In this document: piece by piece, positions 1-8,335 of the stretch | Layout of the letters: each line of letters opens with the position of its first letter | Numbering within the stretch: the stretch's first letter is position 1 | DNA from: an uncultured Faecalicoccus sp. | GTDB taxonomy: Bacteria > Bacillota_I > Bacilli_A > Erysipelotrichales > Erysipelotrichaceae | Assembly (NCBI GenBank): GCA_902497095.1 | Contig: CABVDD010000013.1 | Span: forward strand, 1 to 51,223 | DNA: 51,223 bases | Reading direction: 5' to 3' | Notes under the pieces: generated by a model | What the model was told of the DNA's origin: nothing | The model's input: the letters and a program-made list of their open reading frames with translations, nothing else | The model's database searches: none | Made by a program: the position numbers and the translations under genes

Positions 1-151
1 TTTAAACAGAGATCATAGGGATTCATTGACAAGAAGACCACATCCTTTCTATAGAACGATGAAAATGAATCTTGAGTTTGTAGTAACTGTGTATTTGTTT
101 TTTTTAGAACTAAGCTGCCTATTATTAAATACGATGAAATTTTGAAAAAGT

Positions 152-178
152 ATGAATTAAAATTCATTTTTTTATATT
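152..178 (+). terminator. Weak AT-rich terminator-like hairpin
   Basis: A 7-bp stem (152-158 with 161-167) has a two-base loop and is followed by a run of T. It contains a single G-C pair, so it may be a weak terminator for a gene lying left of the window or may have no function. I see no coding sequence in 1-255. Confidence 0.3.
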
Positions 179-205
179 GCGGTAAAATTTAATTCAAGAT
201 ATAAT
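177..205 (+). promoter_or_regulatory. Promoter of the TetR-type gene
   Basis: TTGCGG (177-182) and a perfect TATAAT (200-205) are separated by 17 bp. Transcription would start near 212, leaving a leader of about 44 nt before the start codon at 256. Confidence 0.55.
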
Positions 206-255
206 GTTTCTGTATTTAGACACGTGTAAAAATATATACATAAGGAAAAATAATT

Positions 256-819
256 ATGCGATACAATTTAGAAAAAAGAAATCGTTTTGCGGTGCGTACA
301 CTTTCTGCATTTTCAAGTACGATGTTTAAATTATTAGAGATGAAAAGTTTTGAAACGATCATGGTTTCTGAAATCTGTTCTTTAAGCAACTATCCAAGAG
401 CAACTTTTTATAATTATTTTGAAGATAAGTACGATCTTTTAGAATATTGTTGGGATCTTTTAAAATCAAAAGTTCGTTTGTACGATCTTAAGGACTTAGC
501 ACCAGAACATCGTATTTACGAAGTATTTGGTCGTATTTATGATTTTTTTGAAGAGCGTCAAGAGCGATTGTATAGTGTATTGATACACAATCCTTTGGAA
601 GGTGAATTATGTACAAGCTTTCGACAATATGTAAAAATACAAATTCTTGAGATCATGGATACAATTGATTTTTCAGATCATCAGGGTCTGCCAAATCGGT
701 TGTGGGCAGAACATTACTGCAATACGATTTTATTGGTGTTAGAGAATAGTTTTTTAAAGGAACAAAAAATTGATAAGAAAACAGCTGTATCGTATTTAAT
801 GATATTGTTACAGAAATAG
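256..819 (+). CDS. TetR/AcrR family transcriptional regulator
   Basis: This 187-residue protein has TetR-family size and layout. An N-terminal helix-turn-helix covers roughly residues 30-62, with the typical stretch ending in RATFYNYFEDKYDLLE. The all-helical C-terminal part should be the ligand and dimer domain and has no recognisable signature, so the inducer is unknown. The ATG follows an AAGGAAAA ribosome site. The next gene, a glycosidase, begins 10 bp after the stop, so the two are probably co-transcribed and the regulator may control its own operon. That link is inferred from position only. Confidence 0.85.
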   Translation: MRYNLEKRNRFAVRTLSAFSSTMFKLLEMKSFETIMVSEICSLSNYPRATFYNYFEDKYDLLEYCWDLLKSKVRLYDLKDLAPEHRIYEVFGRIYDFFEERQERLYSVLIHNPLEGELCTSFRQYVKIQILEIMDTIDFSDHQGLPNRLWAEHYCNTILLVLENSFLKEQKIDKKTAVSYLMILLQK

Positions 820-829
820 GAGAAGAGAT

Positions 830-2131
830 ATGTGGACTGATGAAAGTGTATTTTATCAAATTTATCCGTTAGGAGCCTTTGGCTGTCCTTTTGAAAATGA
901 TTTTAAATTAGAAAGTCGAATCTTGCGTATACAAGAATGGATACCGCATTTAAAAAAATTAGGTGTTGATTGTATTTTACTGAATCCGGTATTTGAAAGT
1001 CATACACACGGTTATGATACGATTGATTATAAAAAAATCGATTGTCGTCTAGGCTCCAATGAAGATTTTGCACTCGTTTGTCAACAATTACATGATCAAG
1101 GATTCAGGATCTTGTTAGATGGCGTTTTTAATCATGTGGGCAGAGGCTTTTTTGCGTTTCAGGATGTATTGAATCATCGTGAAAACTCTCCATATAAAGA
1201 TTGGTTTTATATCAATTTTTGGGATAACAACAACTATGATGATCATTTGAGTTATCAAAATTGGGAAGGCAACAATAATCTTGTGAAATTAAACCTGCAA
1301 AATACAGAAGTTGTGCAGTATATTTTAGAGGTCGTTTCTTATTGGAAAAATGAATTTTCTATTGATGGTTTACGACTAGATGTTGCCTATTGTTTAGATC
1401 GTGAGTTTTTAAAAACATTGCACAGAGCTTGTAAAGAAATGGATCCTGATTTTTTCTTGTTGGGAGAAACACTTCATGGCGATTATAATCAATGGGTCAA
1501 TGATGAAATGTTAGATAGTTGTACAAATTACGAATGTTATAAGGGGTTGTATTCTAGTTTTAACAGTGCTAATTTGTTTGAAATTCTTCATTCTTTTCAT
1601 CGTCAGTTTGGAAAAGACAACTGGTGTCTATATCGTGGAAAACACTTACTGAACTTTGTGGATAATCACGATGTAAACCGTATCGCATCGCAACTTGAAC
1701 ATAAAGAACACCTTCCACTTATATATACGATGCTTTTTACTATGCCAGGTATACCATGTCTTTACTATGGAAGTGAATGGGGAATTGAAGGATGTAAAAA
1801 CTGGAATGATACGGAATTAAGACCAGCTCTTTCAAAGATGGAGTGGAATTATTTAACGGATCATATCCAGAAATTGATACAGATCAAAAAGGATCATGAG
1901 GCATTGTCTCAATGTAACTATGAGCAAATTTATCTGACAAATACTTCTTGTATTTATCAGATGAAAAGTGATCATGAAACACTTTGGATTTGCATCAATA
2001 TGAACGATCAGCCTGTGGACATTTCAATATCGTATTGTGGTAAGACAGTTGATTTATTGACACAACACGATTTGGATTTAAATGGTATTCTTTCTATGGA
2101 GGCTTGTTCATCTAAAATTCTACAGTTATAA
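830..2131 (+). CDS. GH13 alpha-amylase family glycosidase (neopullulanase/maltodextrinase-like)
   Basis: The 433-residue protein carries the GH13 conserved regions: DGVFNHVG (about 97-104), GLRLDVA with nucleophile Asp184, GETL with acid/base Glu213, and FVDNHD with Asp281. It has no signal peptide, so it should act in the cytoplasm on imported alpha-glucans or maltodextrins. It is shorter than typical neopullulanases and lacks their N-terminal beta domain, beginning directly with the catalytic barrel (VFYQIYPLG). An AGGAG site lies just before the ATG. Exact specificity (maltogenic, cyclomaltodextrinase or alpha-glucosidase) cannot be read from sequence. Confidence 0.9.
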   Translation: MWTDESVFYQIYPLGAFGCPFENDFKLESRILRIQEWIPHLKKLGVDCILLNPVFESHTHGYDTIDYKKIDCRLGSNEDFALVCQQLHDQGFRILLDGVFNHVGRGFFAFQDVLNHRENSPYKDWFYINFWDNNNYDDHLSYQNWEGNNNLVKLNLQNTEVVQYILEVVSYWKNEFSIDGLRLDVAYCLDREFLKTLHRACKEMDPDFFLLGETLHGDYNQWVNDEMLDSCTNYECYKGLYSSFNSANLFEILHSFHRQFGKDNWCLYRGKHLLNFVDNHDVNRIASQLEHKEHLPLIYTMLFTMPGIPCLYYGSEWGIEGCKNWNDTELRPALSKMEWNYLTDHIQKLIQIKKDHEALSQCNYEQIYLTNTSCIYQMKSDHETLWICINMNDQPVDISISYCGKTVDLLTQHDLDLNGILSMEACSSKILQL

Positions 2132-2161
2132 AAAGGGATTGGCTTGAGGCCAACCCCTTTT
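2131..2161. terminator. Bidirectional terminator between the glycosidase and glnN
   Basis: A 13-bp stem with one mismatch (2131-2143 with 2149-2161) is flanked by A4 on the left and T4 on the right, so it can terminate transcription from both convergent genes. It overlaps the glnN stop codon. Confidence 0.85.
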
Positions 2162-4247
2162 ATTGTACGGATTTAAAAAGAAGATCATTGTAATCTGGTA
2201 AAGGCCAGAAATCTTTAGGAATGTTTTGTTCAATTGAATCGGTTAAACCGCGAATAGCTTCCATAAGTGGCAGTAACTCATTAGCTGCATAAATAGCTTT
2301 TTCTTTTTCGATGGCAGGTACTTTTTCAATCAAAGTTTCTAAAGTTTCCAAATGATTGGATACAAACTCTAATGGTTCATTGATGTTGAGAAGGATCTTT
2401 TCTTCCAGTGGAGAATTGATACCACTGGCTTTTTTAGTTTGTATGATCGTTGCCAGTTTTGCTTCGTATTCAAAGACTGCCGGCAAGATTTGTTTTCGCA
2501 ACATATAAGCCATTGTTTTGCCTTCAATTAAAATCACTTGATAATAGTTTTCCAGTAAGATGTTTTCACGAGCATGTAATTCATTGGCAGAATAGACTTT
2601 ATGTTTTTCAAACATGGCCAGATTTTTTGGGTCTGTATAATGTGGTAAGGCATCTGCTGTAGTTTTTAATTCTTGTAAGCCGCGTTTTTTGGCTTCTTGA
2701 CGCCATTCTTCACTATATCCATTTCCAGAGAACAGAATACGTTTATGTTCTTTTAGTGTTGTCTGGATCATGGAAATCACATGTTTTGTTCTTTGTTCTG
2801 GAGGATAGTTTTCCAATTCATCGGCAAATTGTGTTAATTCTTCGGCAACGATCGTATTTAAGATCGTATTTGGGCAAGAAATGTTTAAAGCCGATCCTAA
2901 CATACGGAACTCAAATTTATTTCCGGTAAACGCAAAAGGTGAAGTACGATTGCGGTCTGTAGAATCTTTTGAAATCGGCGGCAGGGCGCTAACGCCTAAT
3001 TCCAGTTTGCGATTCGTATTTTCAACATATTCTTTTCCTTGTTCGATTGCTTCTAAAATTGCCGTTAGTTCATCTCCTAAATAAATAGAAATGATGGCAG
3101 GCGGCGCTTCATTGGCGCCTAATCGATGATCGTTTCCAGCACTTGCTACTGAAAGACGAAGCAGATCCTGGTATTCATTAACACCTTTTATGATAGCTGC
3201 CAAAATGGTCAGAAAACGAATGTTATCTTTTGGATTGTCACCGGGTTCTAAAAGATTTTCATGTTGGTCGGTGCTAAAAGACCAGTTGTTGTGCTTTCCA
3301 GAACCATTAACGCCTTCAAATGGTTTTTCATGAAGCAAGCAGACAAATCCGTGATGATGGGCTACACGTTTTAAAACATCCATGGTGATTTGATTTTGAT
3401 CATTAGCGCTGTTAACCGAACTGAAAACAGGGGCTAGTTCAAATTGGCATGGTGCAACTTCTTTATGTTCCGTTTTGGCAAAAACACCAAGTTTCCAAAG
3501 TTCCTGATCTACTTCTTCCATATATGCTTTGACTCTTTCGTCAATATTTCCAAAGTAATGATCGTCTAATTCTTGTCCTTTAACAGGAGGAGCACCAAAA
3601 AGAGTGCGTCCTGTGACCATCAGATCCAAACGTTGTTTAAAAAGCTTTTCGTCGATCAAAAAATATTCTTGTTCAGGACCAACGGTGATGGTGATTTTTT
3701 TAGTATGATATCCCATGAGATTCAAAAGACGAACAGCTGCTTTATCCAAGGCATCAATACTTCTTAAAAGGGGTGTTTTTTTATCTAAAGAAGAGCCATC
3801 ATAGCTGCAAAATAATGTTGGAATATACAATGTCTTTTCTTTGACAAAGGCAAAGCTGGTAGGATCCCATGCGGTATAGCCACGTGCTTCAAAAGTGGCA
3901 CGAAGTCCACCGCTAGGAAAACTGGAAGCATCTGGTTCGCCTTTGATCAGTTCTTTTCCGCGAAAATCGCTGATGACAGAGTTTGGGCCGGTTGGATTGA
4001 TAAAGGCATCGTGTTTTTCGGCCGTGATACCAGTCATAGGTTGAAACCAATGTGTATAATGCGTGGCTCCTTTATCCATAGCCCAATCTTTCATGGCATT
4101 GGCAACAGTATCGGCAATTTCTTTAGGTAGTTCTTTGCCGTATTCCATGACATCGATCATCTGTTTATAAATCGCATGTGGTAAATAGCGCTGCATGGCA
4201 GCAGGCCCAAATACATCACATCCAAAAAATTCGTCAACAATCTTCAT
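2160..4247 (-). CDS. glnN: Glutamine synthetase type III
   Basis: The protein makes glutamine from glutamate, ammonia and ATP in the cytoplasm. Its 695 residues match GSIII size, much longer than GSI or GSII (about 350-470). Visible GSIII blocks are GPEQEYFLID, the GVNGSGKHNNWSF substrate loop, ANEAPPAIISIYLG, and KDSTDRNRTSPFAFTGNKFEFR-type sequence near residues 435-455. The start is an ATG at 4247 behind a clear GGAGG site. It lies 49 bp downstream of pyrG on the same strand with no obvious terminator between, so the two are probably partly co-transcribed. That pairs glutamine synthesis with a glutamine-consuming enzyme. Confidence 0.95.
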   Translation of the reverse strand: MKIVDEFFGCDVFGPAAMQRYLPHAIYKQMIDVMEYGKELPKEIADTVANAMKDWAMDKGATHYTHWFQPMTGITAEKHDAFINPTGPNSVISDFRGKELIKGEPDASSFPSGGLRATFEARGYTAWDPTSFAFVKEKTLYIPTLFCSYDGSSLDKKTPLLRSIDALDKAAVRLLNLMGYHTKKITITVGPEQEYFLIDEKLFKQRLDLMVTGRTLFGAPPVKGQELDDHYFGNIDERVKAYMEEVDQELWKLGVFAKTEHKEVAPCQFELAPVFSSVNSANDQNQITMDVLKRVAHHHGFVCLLHEKPFEGVNGSGKHNNWSFSTDQHENLLEPGDNPKDNIRFLTILAAIIKGVNEYQDLLRLSVASAGNDHRLGANEAPPAIISIYLGDELTAILEAIEQGKEYVENTNRKLELGVSALPPISKDSTDRNRTSPFAFTGNKFEFRMLGSALNISCPNTILNTIVAEELTQFADELENYPPEQRTKHVISMIQTTLKEHKRILFSGNGYSEEWRQEAKKRGLQELKTTADALPHYTDPKNLAMFEKHKVYSANELHARENILLENYYQVILIEGKTMAYMLRKQILPAVFEYEAKLATIIQTKKASGINSPLEEKILLNINEPLEFVSNHLETLETLIEKVPAIEKEKAIYAANELLPLMEAIRGLTDSIEQNIPKDFWPLPDYNDLLFKSVQ

Positions 4248-4296
4248 ACAAGTTCCTCCATTAAGTTACTGTTATTTTACCAATAATTTACAGGGA

Positions 4297-5916
4297 TTAA
4301 AACTGCTTTTCATCATTTCGCCTTTTCAAACTGGCTTCGATCAAACCGATAAAGAGTGGATGTGCTCGATTTGGTCGTGATTTGAATTCCGGATGGAATT
4401 GTACGCCGATGTAAAAAGGATGGTTTGCAGATTCAATAGCTTCTACCAATTGCTTATCGGGGCTGGTTCCAGAAATCAACATTCCGTTTTGTTCAAAGTC
4501 ACTGCGATAATAGTTATTGAATTCAAAACGATGGCGATGTCTTTCATCGATCATTTCTTGTTTGTATAAGCGATTTAATAGTGTTTGTGGTCGTACTGCG
4601 CATGGATAACTTCCTAAACGCATCGTACCGCCTTTTCGCATTTCGCTGTTTTGATCTTCCATAAAATCGATGATGGTATTTTGGCTAAGAGGATCAAATT
4701 CATAGGAATTGGCGTCGCTTAAGCCTAATGCATGACGAGCAAAGGCAATGGCCATGATCTGCATACCTAAACAAATGCCCAGGTAAGGAATATTATTTTG
4801 ATAAGCATACCATGCGACATCGATCATACCTTCAATACCACGATCACCAAAACCACCTGGCAAGATAATACCGTCGATATCTTTAAAGACATCATCTAGA
4901 TTACTGCCTTCAATTTTTTCAGAGTCGATCCATTCGATATCGACATTGGCTCCACATTTAAAGCCGGCGTGATATAAGGCTTCACTTACACTTAAATAGG
5001 CATCGTGCAAGGCTACATATTTACCGACTAAGGCAATACGAACTGGTTTTTTGGCTTCTTTGATCATCTGTACCATGGTTTTCCAGTCTTCTAAATCTGG
5101 TTTTCGAATTTCTAAACCGACTTTTTGACAGATGATATCTGCTAGATTTTGATCTTCCAACATTAATGGAACTTCATATAAAGAATCTAATGTCGTATTT
5201 TCAATCACACATTCTTTAGGTACGTTACAAAATAAGGAGATTTTATCTGTTACGCTCTGGGGAATTTTTTCATCACAGCGGGCAATGATGATATCGGGTG
5301 TTATTCCATAAGAACGAAGTTCTTTTACAGAATGTTGGGTTGGTTTAGATTTATATTCTTTGCTTCCGGAGATATAAGGAATATAAGTTACATGGATAAA
5401 TATGCAGTTTTGCCTTCCGGCATCTAAAGCCACCTGACGGATAGACTCTAAAAAAGGCTGACTTTCAATATCGCCGGTTGTACCACCGATTTCTGTGATC
5501 ACAAAATCAGCTTGGGCGTGACGTCCTGCTTGAATGATAAAGTTTTTGATTTCATCGGTAATATGGGGAATGACTTGAACTGTTTGGCCTAAATATTTAC
5601 CATCACGCTCTTTATTCAATACATTCCAATATACTTTTCCAGTAGTTAGATTGGAGTAAGAATGTAGATTTTCATCAATAAAGCGTTCATAGTGACCTAA
5701 ATCAAGATCGGCTTCCAATCCATCATCCGTCACAAAAACTTCTCCATGTTGAAAGGGAGACATGGTACCAGGATCAACGTTGATATAGGGGTCTAATTTT
5801 TGGCTGGTTACTTTATAACCGCGTGCTTTTAAAAGACGTCCTAAACTGGCAGCACTGATTCCTTTTCCTAATCCGGAAACAACGCCACCGGTAACAAAAA
5901 TATACTTTGTGTCCAT
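4297..5916 (-). CDS. pyrG: CTP synthase
   Basis: The enzyme aminates UTP to CTP using ATP and glutamine-derived ammonia. The N-terminal synthase domain has the P-loop-like GGVVSGLGKG near residue 10 and the KLDPYINVDPGTMSPFQHGE block. The C-terminal class I glutamine amidotransferase domain shows the nucleophile loop GICLGMQ and a GVQFHPEF His-Glu motif. At 539 residues the gene is full length. The ATG follows a GAGGTGATT ribosome site. The upstream promoter gives a leader of about 25 nt; I see no clear attenuator there. Confidence 0.97.
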   Translation of the reverse strand: MDTKYIFVTGGVVSGLGKGISAASLGRLLKARGYKVTSQKLDPYINVDPGTMSPFQHGEVFVTDDGLEADLDLGHYERFIDENLHSYSNLTTGKVYWNVLNKERDGKYLGQTVQVIPHITDEIKNFIIQAGRHAQADFVITEIGGTTGDIESQPFLESIRQVALDAGRQNCIFIHVTYIPYISGSKEYKSKPTQHSVKELRSYGITPDIIIARCDEKIPQSVTDKISLFCNVPKECVIENTTLDSLYEVPLMLEDQNLADIICQKVGLEIRKPDLEDWKTMVQMIKEAKKPVRIALVGKYVALHDAYLSVSEALYHAGFKCGANVDIEWIDSEKIEGSNLDDVFKDIDGIILPGGFGDRGIEGMIDVAWYAYQNNIPYLGICLGMQIMAIAFARHALGLSDANSYEFDPLSQNTIIDFMEDQNSEMRKGGTMRLGSYPCAVRPQTLLNRLYKQEMIDERHRHRFEFNNYYRSDFEQNGMLISGTSPDKQLVEAIESANHPFYIGVQFHPEFKSRPNRAHPLFIGLIEASLKRRNDEKQF

Positions 5917-5945
5917 GAATAATCACCTCAATTTCTAATGGAACT

Positions 5946-5974
5946 ATTCTAGTTGAGAGGGTGCATAATGTAAA
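5946..5974 (-). promoter_or_regulatory. Promoter of pyrG
   Basis: On the minus strand TTTACA (5974-5969) and TAGAAT (5951-5946) are 17 bp apart, close to the sigma-A consensus. Confidence 0.65.
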
Positions 5975-6087
5975 GCAAAAATGAAAAAAATAAAGAAAGT
6001 TTCAATTTGATGTAAAAAGATGGCATACAACAAAATATTTTATAAGATTTGAAAATCACATTAAAATGATAGAAATCACATGAATTC

Positions 6088-6116
6088 TTGAGTTGCTTAT
6101 GATTTTGAAGTACAAT
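6088..6116 (+). promoter_or_regulatory. Promoter of the AI-2E family gene
   Basis: TTGAGT (6088-6093) and TACAAT (6111-6116) are 17 bp apart, just upstream of an AAAGGTGGTGA ribosome site. Confidence 0.6.
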
Positions 6117-6136
6117 ATCTAAAGGTGGTGAACCGA

Positions 6137-7303
6137 ATGAAACAAAATGAAAGAGCGTTAGAATCAATGATAAAACGGTTGATTTTGTTTACAGCTGTTT
6201 TGATTTTACTTATATTGAATGCCAATCTGATCTATGATTTTTTAATGCGTTTGATCGCAATCTGTTATCCTTTTATTTTTGGAGCAGGTCTGGCTTTTAT
6301 TTTTAATATTGTCTCTAATGGACTTATGAAATATGCAGGGATATGGTTTCATGTTAAAGATACGACAGGACCAAGAACCATTGCGAATATTCTGGCAATT
6401 ATTTTTGTATTTTCGATAATTCTGGGCTTTGTCTTTTTGCTTAGTCCACAATTACTAGATTCTATTCAAAGCATTGTTGAACAAATGCCGAATGCTTTAA
6501 ATCATTTATATGCATGGCTTCTAGATGTCACAAAACCAATTGAGTCATTACATAAACCTTTATTAGATATGCGCTCTTCTTTAAGTGATATAGATAAATT
6601 GGCAGATATGCTGCCGGGCTTATTTGGTTGGGTCTTTTCTGGAGGTGCGAATGGAATTGTCGGTTCCATTTATTCGGCTTTGACAACTACTTTTTCCATT
6701 GTCGCAAGCTCGTGTATCGCCATCATGTTTTCGTTTATTTTATTATTTAATAAAAAAACTTTTGTTCGTGAACTAAAAGCTTTATTAAAAGCATATATTC
6801 CAAATCCTTATTATGGTAAAACAATGCATGTATGCTCTATTGTTAAAAAGACGTTTACAAGTTATATAGCTGGTACAAGTTGTGAGTGTTTGATTTTAGG
6901 ATCGCTAGTATTTCTTGGCTGTACGATCTTTAAAATTCCATATGCTTTACTTACTGGTATCATTGTTGCCATCGGAGCTTATGTACCAATGTTTGGAGCT
7001 TTGGTGAGCGCGATATTAGCTTCTTTGTTTATCGCTGTTGAAAATCCGATGAGTGCCATATACTTTCTTATCTTATTTGTATGTATTCAACAAGTGGAAG
7101 GAAATTTTATTTATCCAAATGTTGTAGGAAGAAGCGTGGGATTGCCGCCAATGTATGTAATCGTTGCGGTGACTTTAGGTGGAAGCCTGGCTGGAATTCT
7201 GGGAATGATCATTTTTATTCCTATTTGTTCTTGTATTTATCAACTCTTAGGAGAAGATGTTCGAAAGCGAATAGGACGCAAAGATCAAATTAAAAACTCT
7301 TAG
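6137..7303 (+). CDS. AI-2E family transporter (UPF0118) permease
   Basis: This 388-residue polytopic membrane protein has the AI-2E/UPF0118 arrangement: paired N-terminal helices, a soluble middle segment (about residues 100-180), then several helices with the conserved GNFIYPNVVGRSVGLPP-type signature near residue 325. Known members export AI-2 or act as Na+(Li+)/H+ antiporters, so the substrate is open. The ATG at 6137 is preferred over in-frame GTGs at 6125 and 6128 because the AAAGGTGGTGA at 6121-6131 serves as the ribosome site. It is a single-gene unit ended by a strong terminator. Confidence 0.88.
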   Translation: MKQNERALESMIKRLILFTAVLILLILNANLIYDFLMRLIAICYPFIFGAGLAFIFNIVSNGLMKYAGIWFHVKDTTGPRTIANILAIIFVFSIILGFVFLLSPQLLDSIQSIVEQMPNALNHLYAWLLDVTKPIESLHKPLLDMRSSLSDIDKLADMLPGLFGWVFSGGANGIVGSIYSALTTTFSIVASSCIAIMFSFILLFNKKTFVRELKALLKAYIPNPYYGKTMHVCSIVKKTFTSYIAGTSCECLILGSLVFLGCTIFKIPYALLTGIIVAIGAYVPMFGALVSAILASLFIAVENPMSAIYFLILFVCIQQVEGNFIYPNVVGRSVGLPPMYVIVAVTLGGSLAGILGMIIFIPICSCIYQLLGEDVRKRIGRKDQIKNS

Positions 7304-7315
7304 GAGTTTTTTTTT
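7292..7315 (+). terminator. Rho-independent terminator
   Basis: Stem 7292-7299 pairs with 7304-7311 around loop TTAG, followed by T9. The stop codon of the permease lies in the loop. Confidence 0.85.
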
Positions 7316-7360
7316 ATGAGACGGGCATGTTACAATTGAATCAGTTTGGAAGTGAGAGTT

Positions 7361-8335
7361 ATGAACCGATGTGCTTTGACCATTCGCATGTTGATGATAT
7401 TAAAGGCTAGAGGCACAAAAAATCCTGTAAGCAGTCGTGTTTTAGCCCAAGAGTTGGAGACAAATCCAAGAAATATCCGTGAATTTAAAAAAGAATTAGT
7501 AACAGCTGGCTTTAACATCATCGAAAAAAAAGGACCTTATGGCGGCTATATGCTAGATGAAAATCAACTTATGCCAGTGACACATTTGACAAAAGAAGAG
7601 ATTGCCGCATTAGAAGAAGGCATTTCTTTTATGAAAGGACACCAAGAAGTTTCTTTTTATCCTGCTTTTCGTACCGCCATGGACAAGGTATTGGATACCA
7701 CTAATCAAAAATCATCGGTTTCTATTCGCTATCTGGAAAGTCCTGGCGAAAAGTTATCCGATGCACTTCAAAAAATGTTGGATCTTGCGATAGAGTCGAT
7801 CATGGAACATCGTGTGCTGCAAATGGAATATCAGGGGACCAAGAATGAATCTCCTATATGTTTTGCGCTAGATCCATACGATGTGATTCATTATCATAAC
7901 ACGTATTATTTAGTTGGTTTTTCCCATCTGCGAAATGAATATCGCATCTATCGTTTTAGTGAAAAGCGCATGCGCTCTCTTTCTAAAACCAAACAAACGT
8001 TTTTATGGGATTCACAATATCAGTTGATGTCTATTGTCAGTCGTTTTGGTATTATTAAAAATGATTTTAAGCGAGTTAAAGTTTGGGTGCATGACGATCA
8101 AATTGATCGCTTTGAAGAATATAAAGGCTGGGGCATTGATGTGAAAAAAGAGAAACAAACATCCCATGGTGCTATTTATAGCTTTAAAAGTCCCGATCGT
8201 TATGAGCTATATCGCCAGATATTTTCTTTTGATGGCAAAGTAAAGATCTTAGAACCAGAGAATTATCGTGAAGAATTTAAAATGAAAATTCACGCATGTT
8301 TAGAAACAGGTGAGCCTTATGATTCATGTCAGTGA
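7361..8335 (+). CDS. WYL-domain transcriptional regulator (HTH_11 type)
   Basis: The 324-residue protein begins with a winged helix-turn-helix (about residues 5-65, with the wing KKGPYGGYML). It continues with a WYL domain (about 145-225, including YYLVGFSHLRNEYRIYRF) and a C-terminal WCX-like region. Such proteins bind DNA and are thought to sense nucleic-acid or nucleotide ligands. The ATG at 7361 sits after GGAAGTGAG and is preferred over an upstream TTG. Its end overlaps the next gene by 17 bp, so translation is coupled with the DUF2779 gene. Confidence 0.88.
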   Translation: MNRCALTIRMLMILKARGTKNPVSSRVLAQELETNPRNIREFKKELVTAGFNIIEKKGPYGGYMLDENQLMPVTHLTKEEIAALEEGISFMKGHQEVSFYPAFRTAMDKVLDTTNQKSSVSIRYLESPGEKLSDALQKMLDLAIESIMEHRVLQMEYQGTKNESPICFALDPYDVIHYHNTYYLVGFSHLRNEYRIYRFSEKRMRSLSKTKQTFLWDSQYQLMSIVSRFGIIKNDFKRVKVWVHDDQIDRFEEYKGWGIDVKKEKQTSHGAIYSFKSPDRYELYRQIFSFDGKVKILEPENYREEFKMKIHACLETGEPYDSCQ

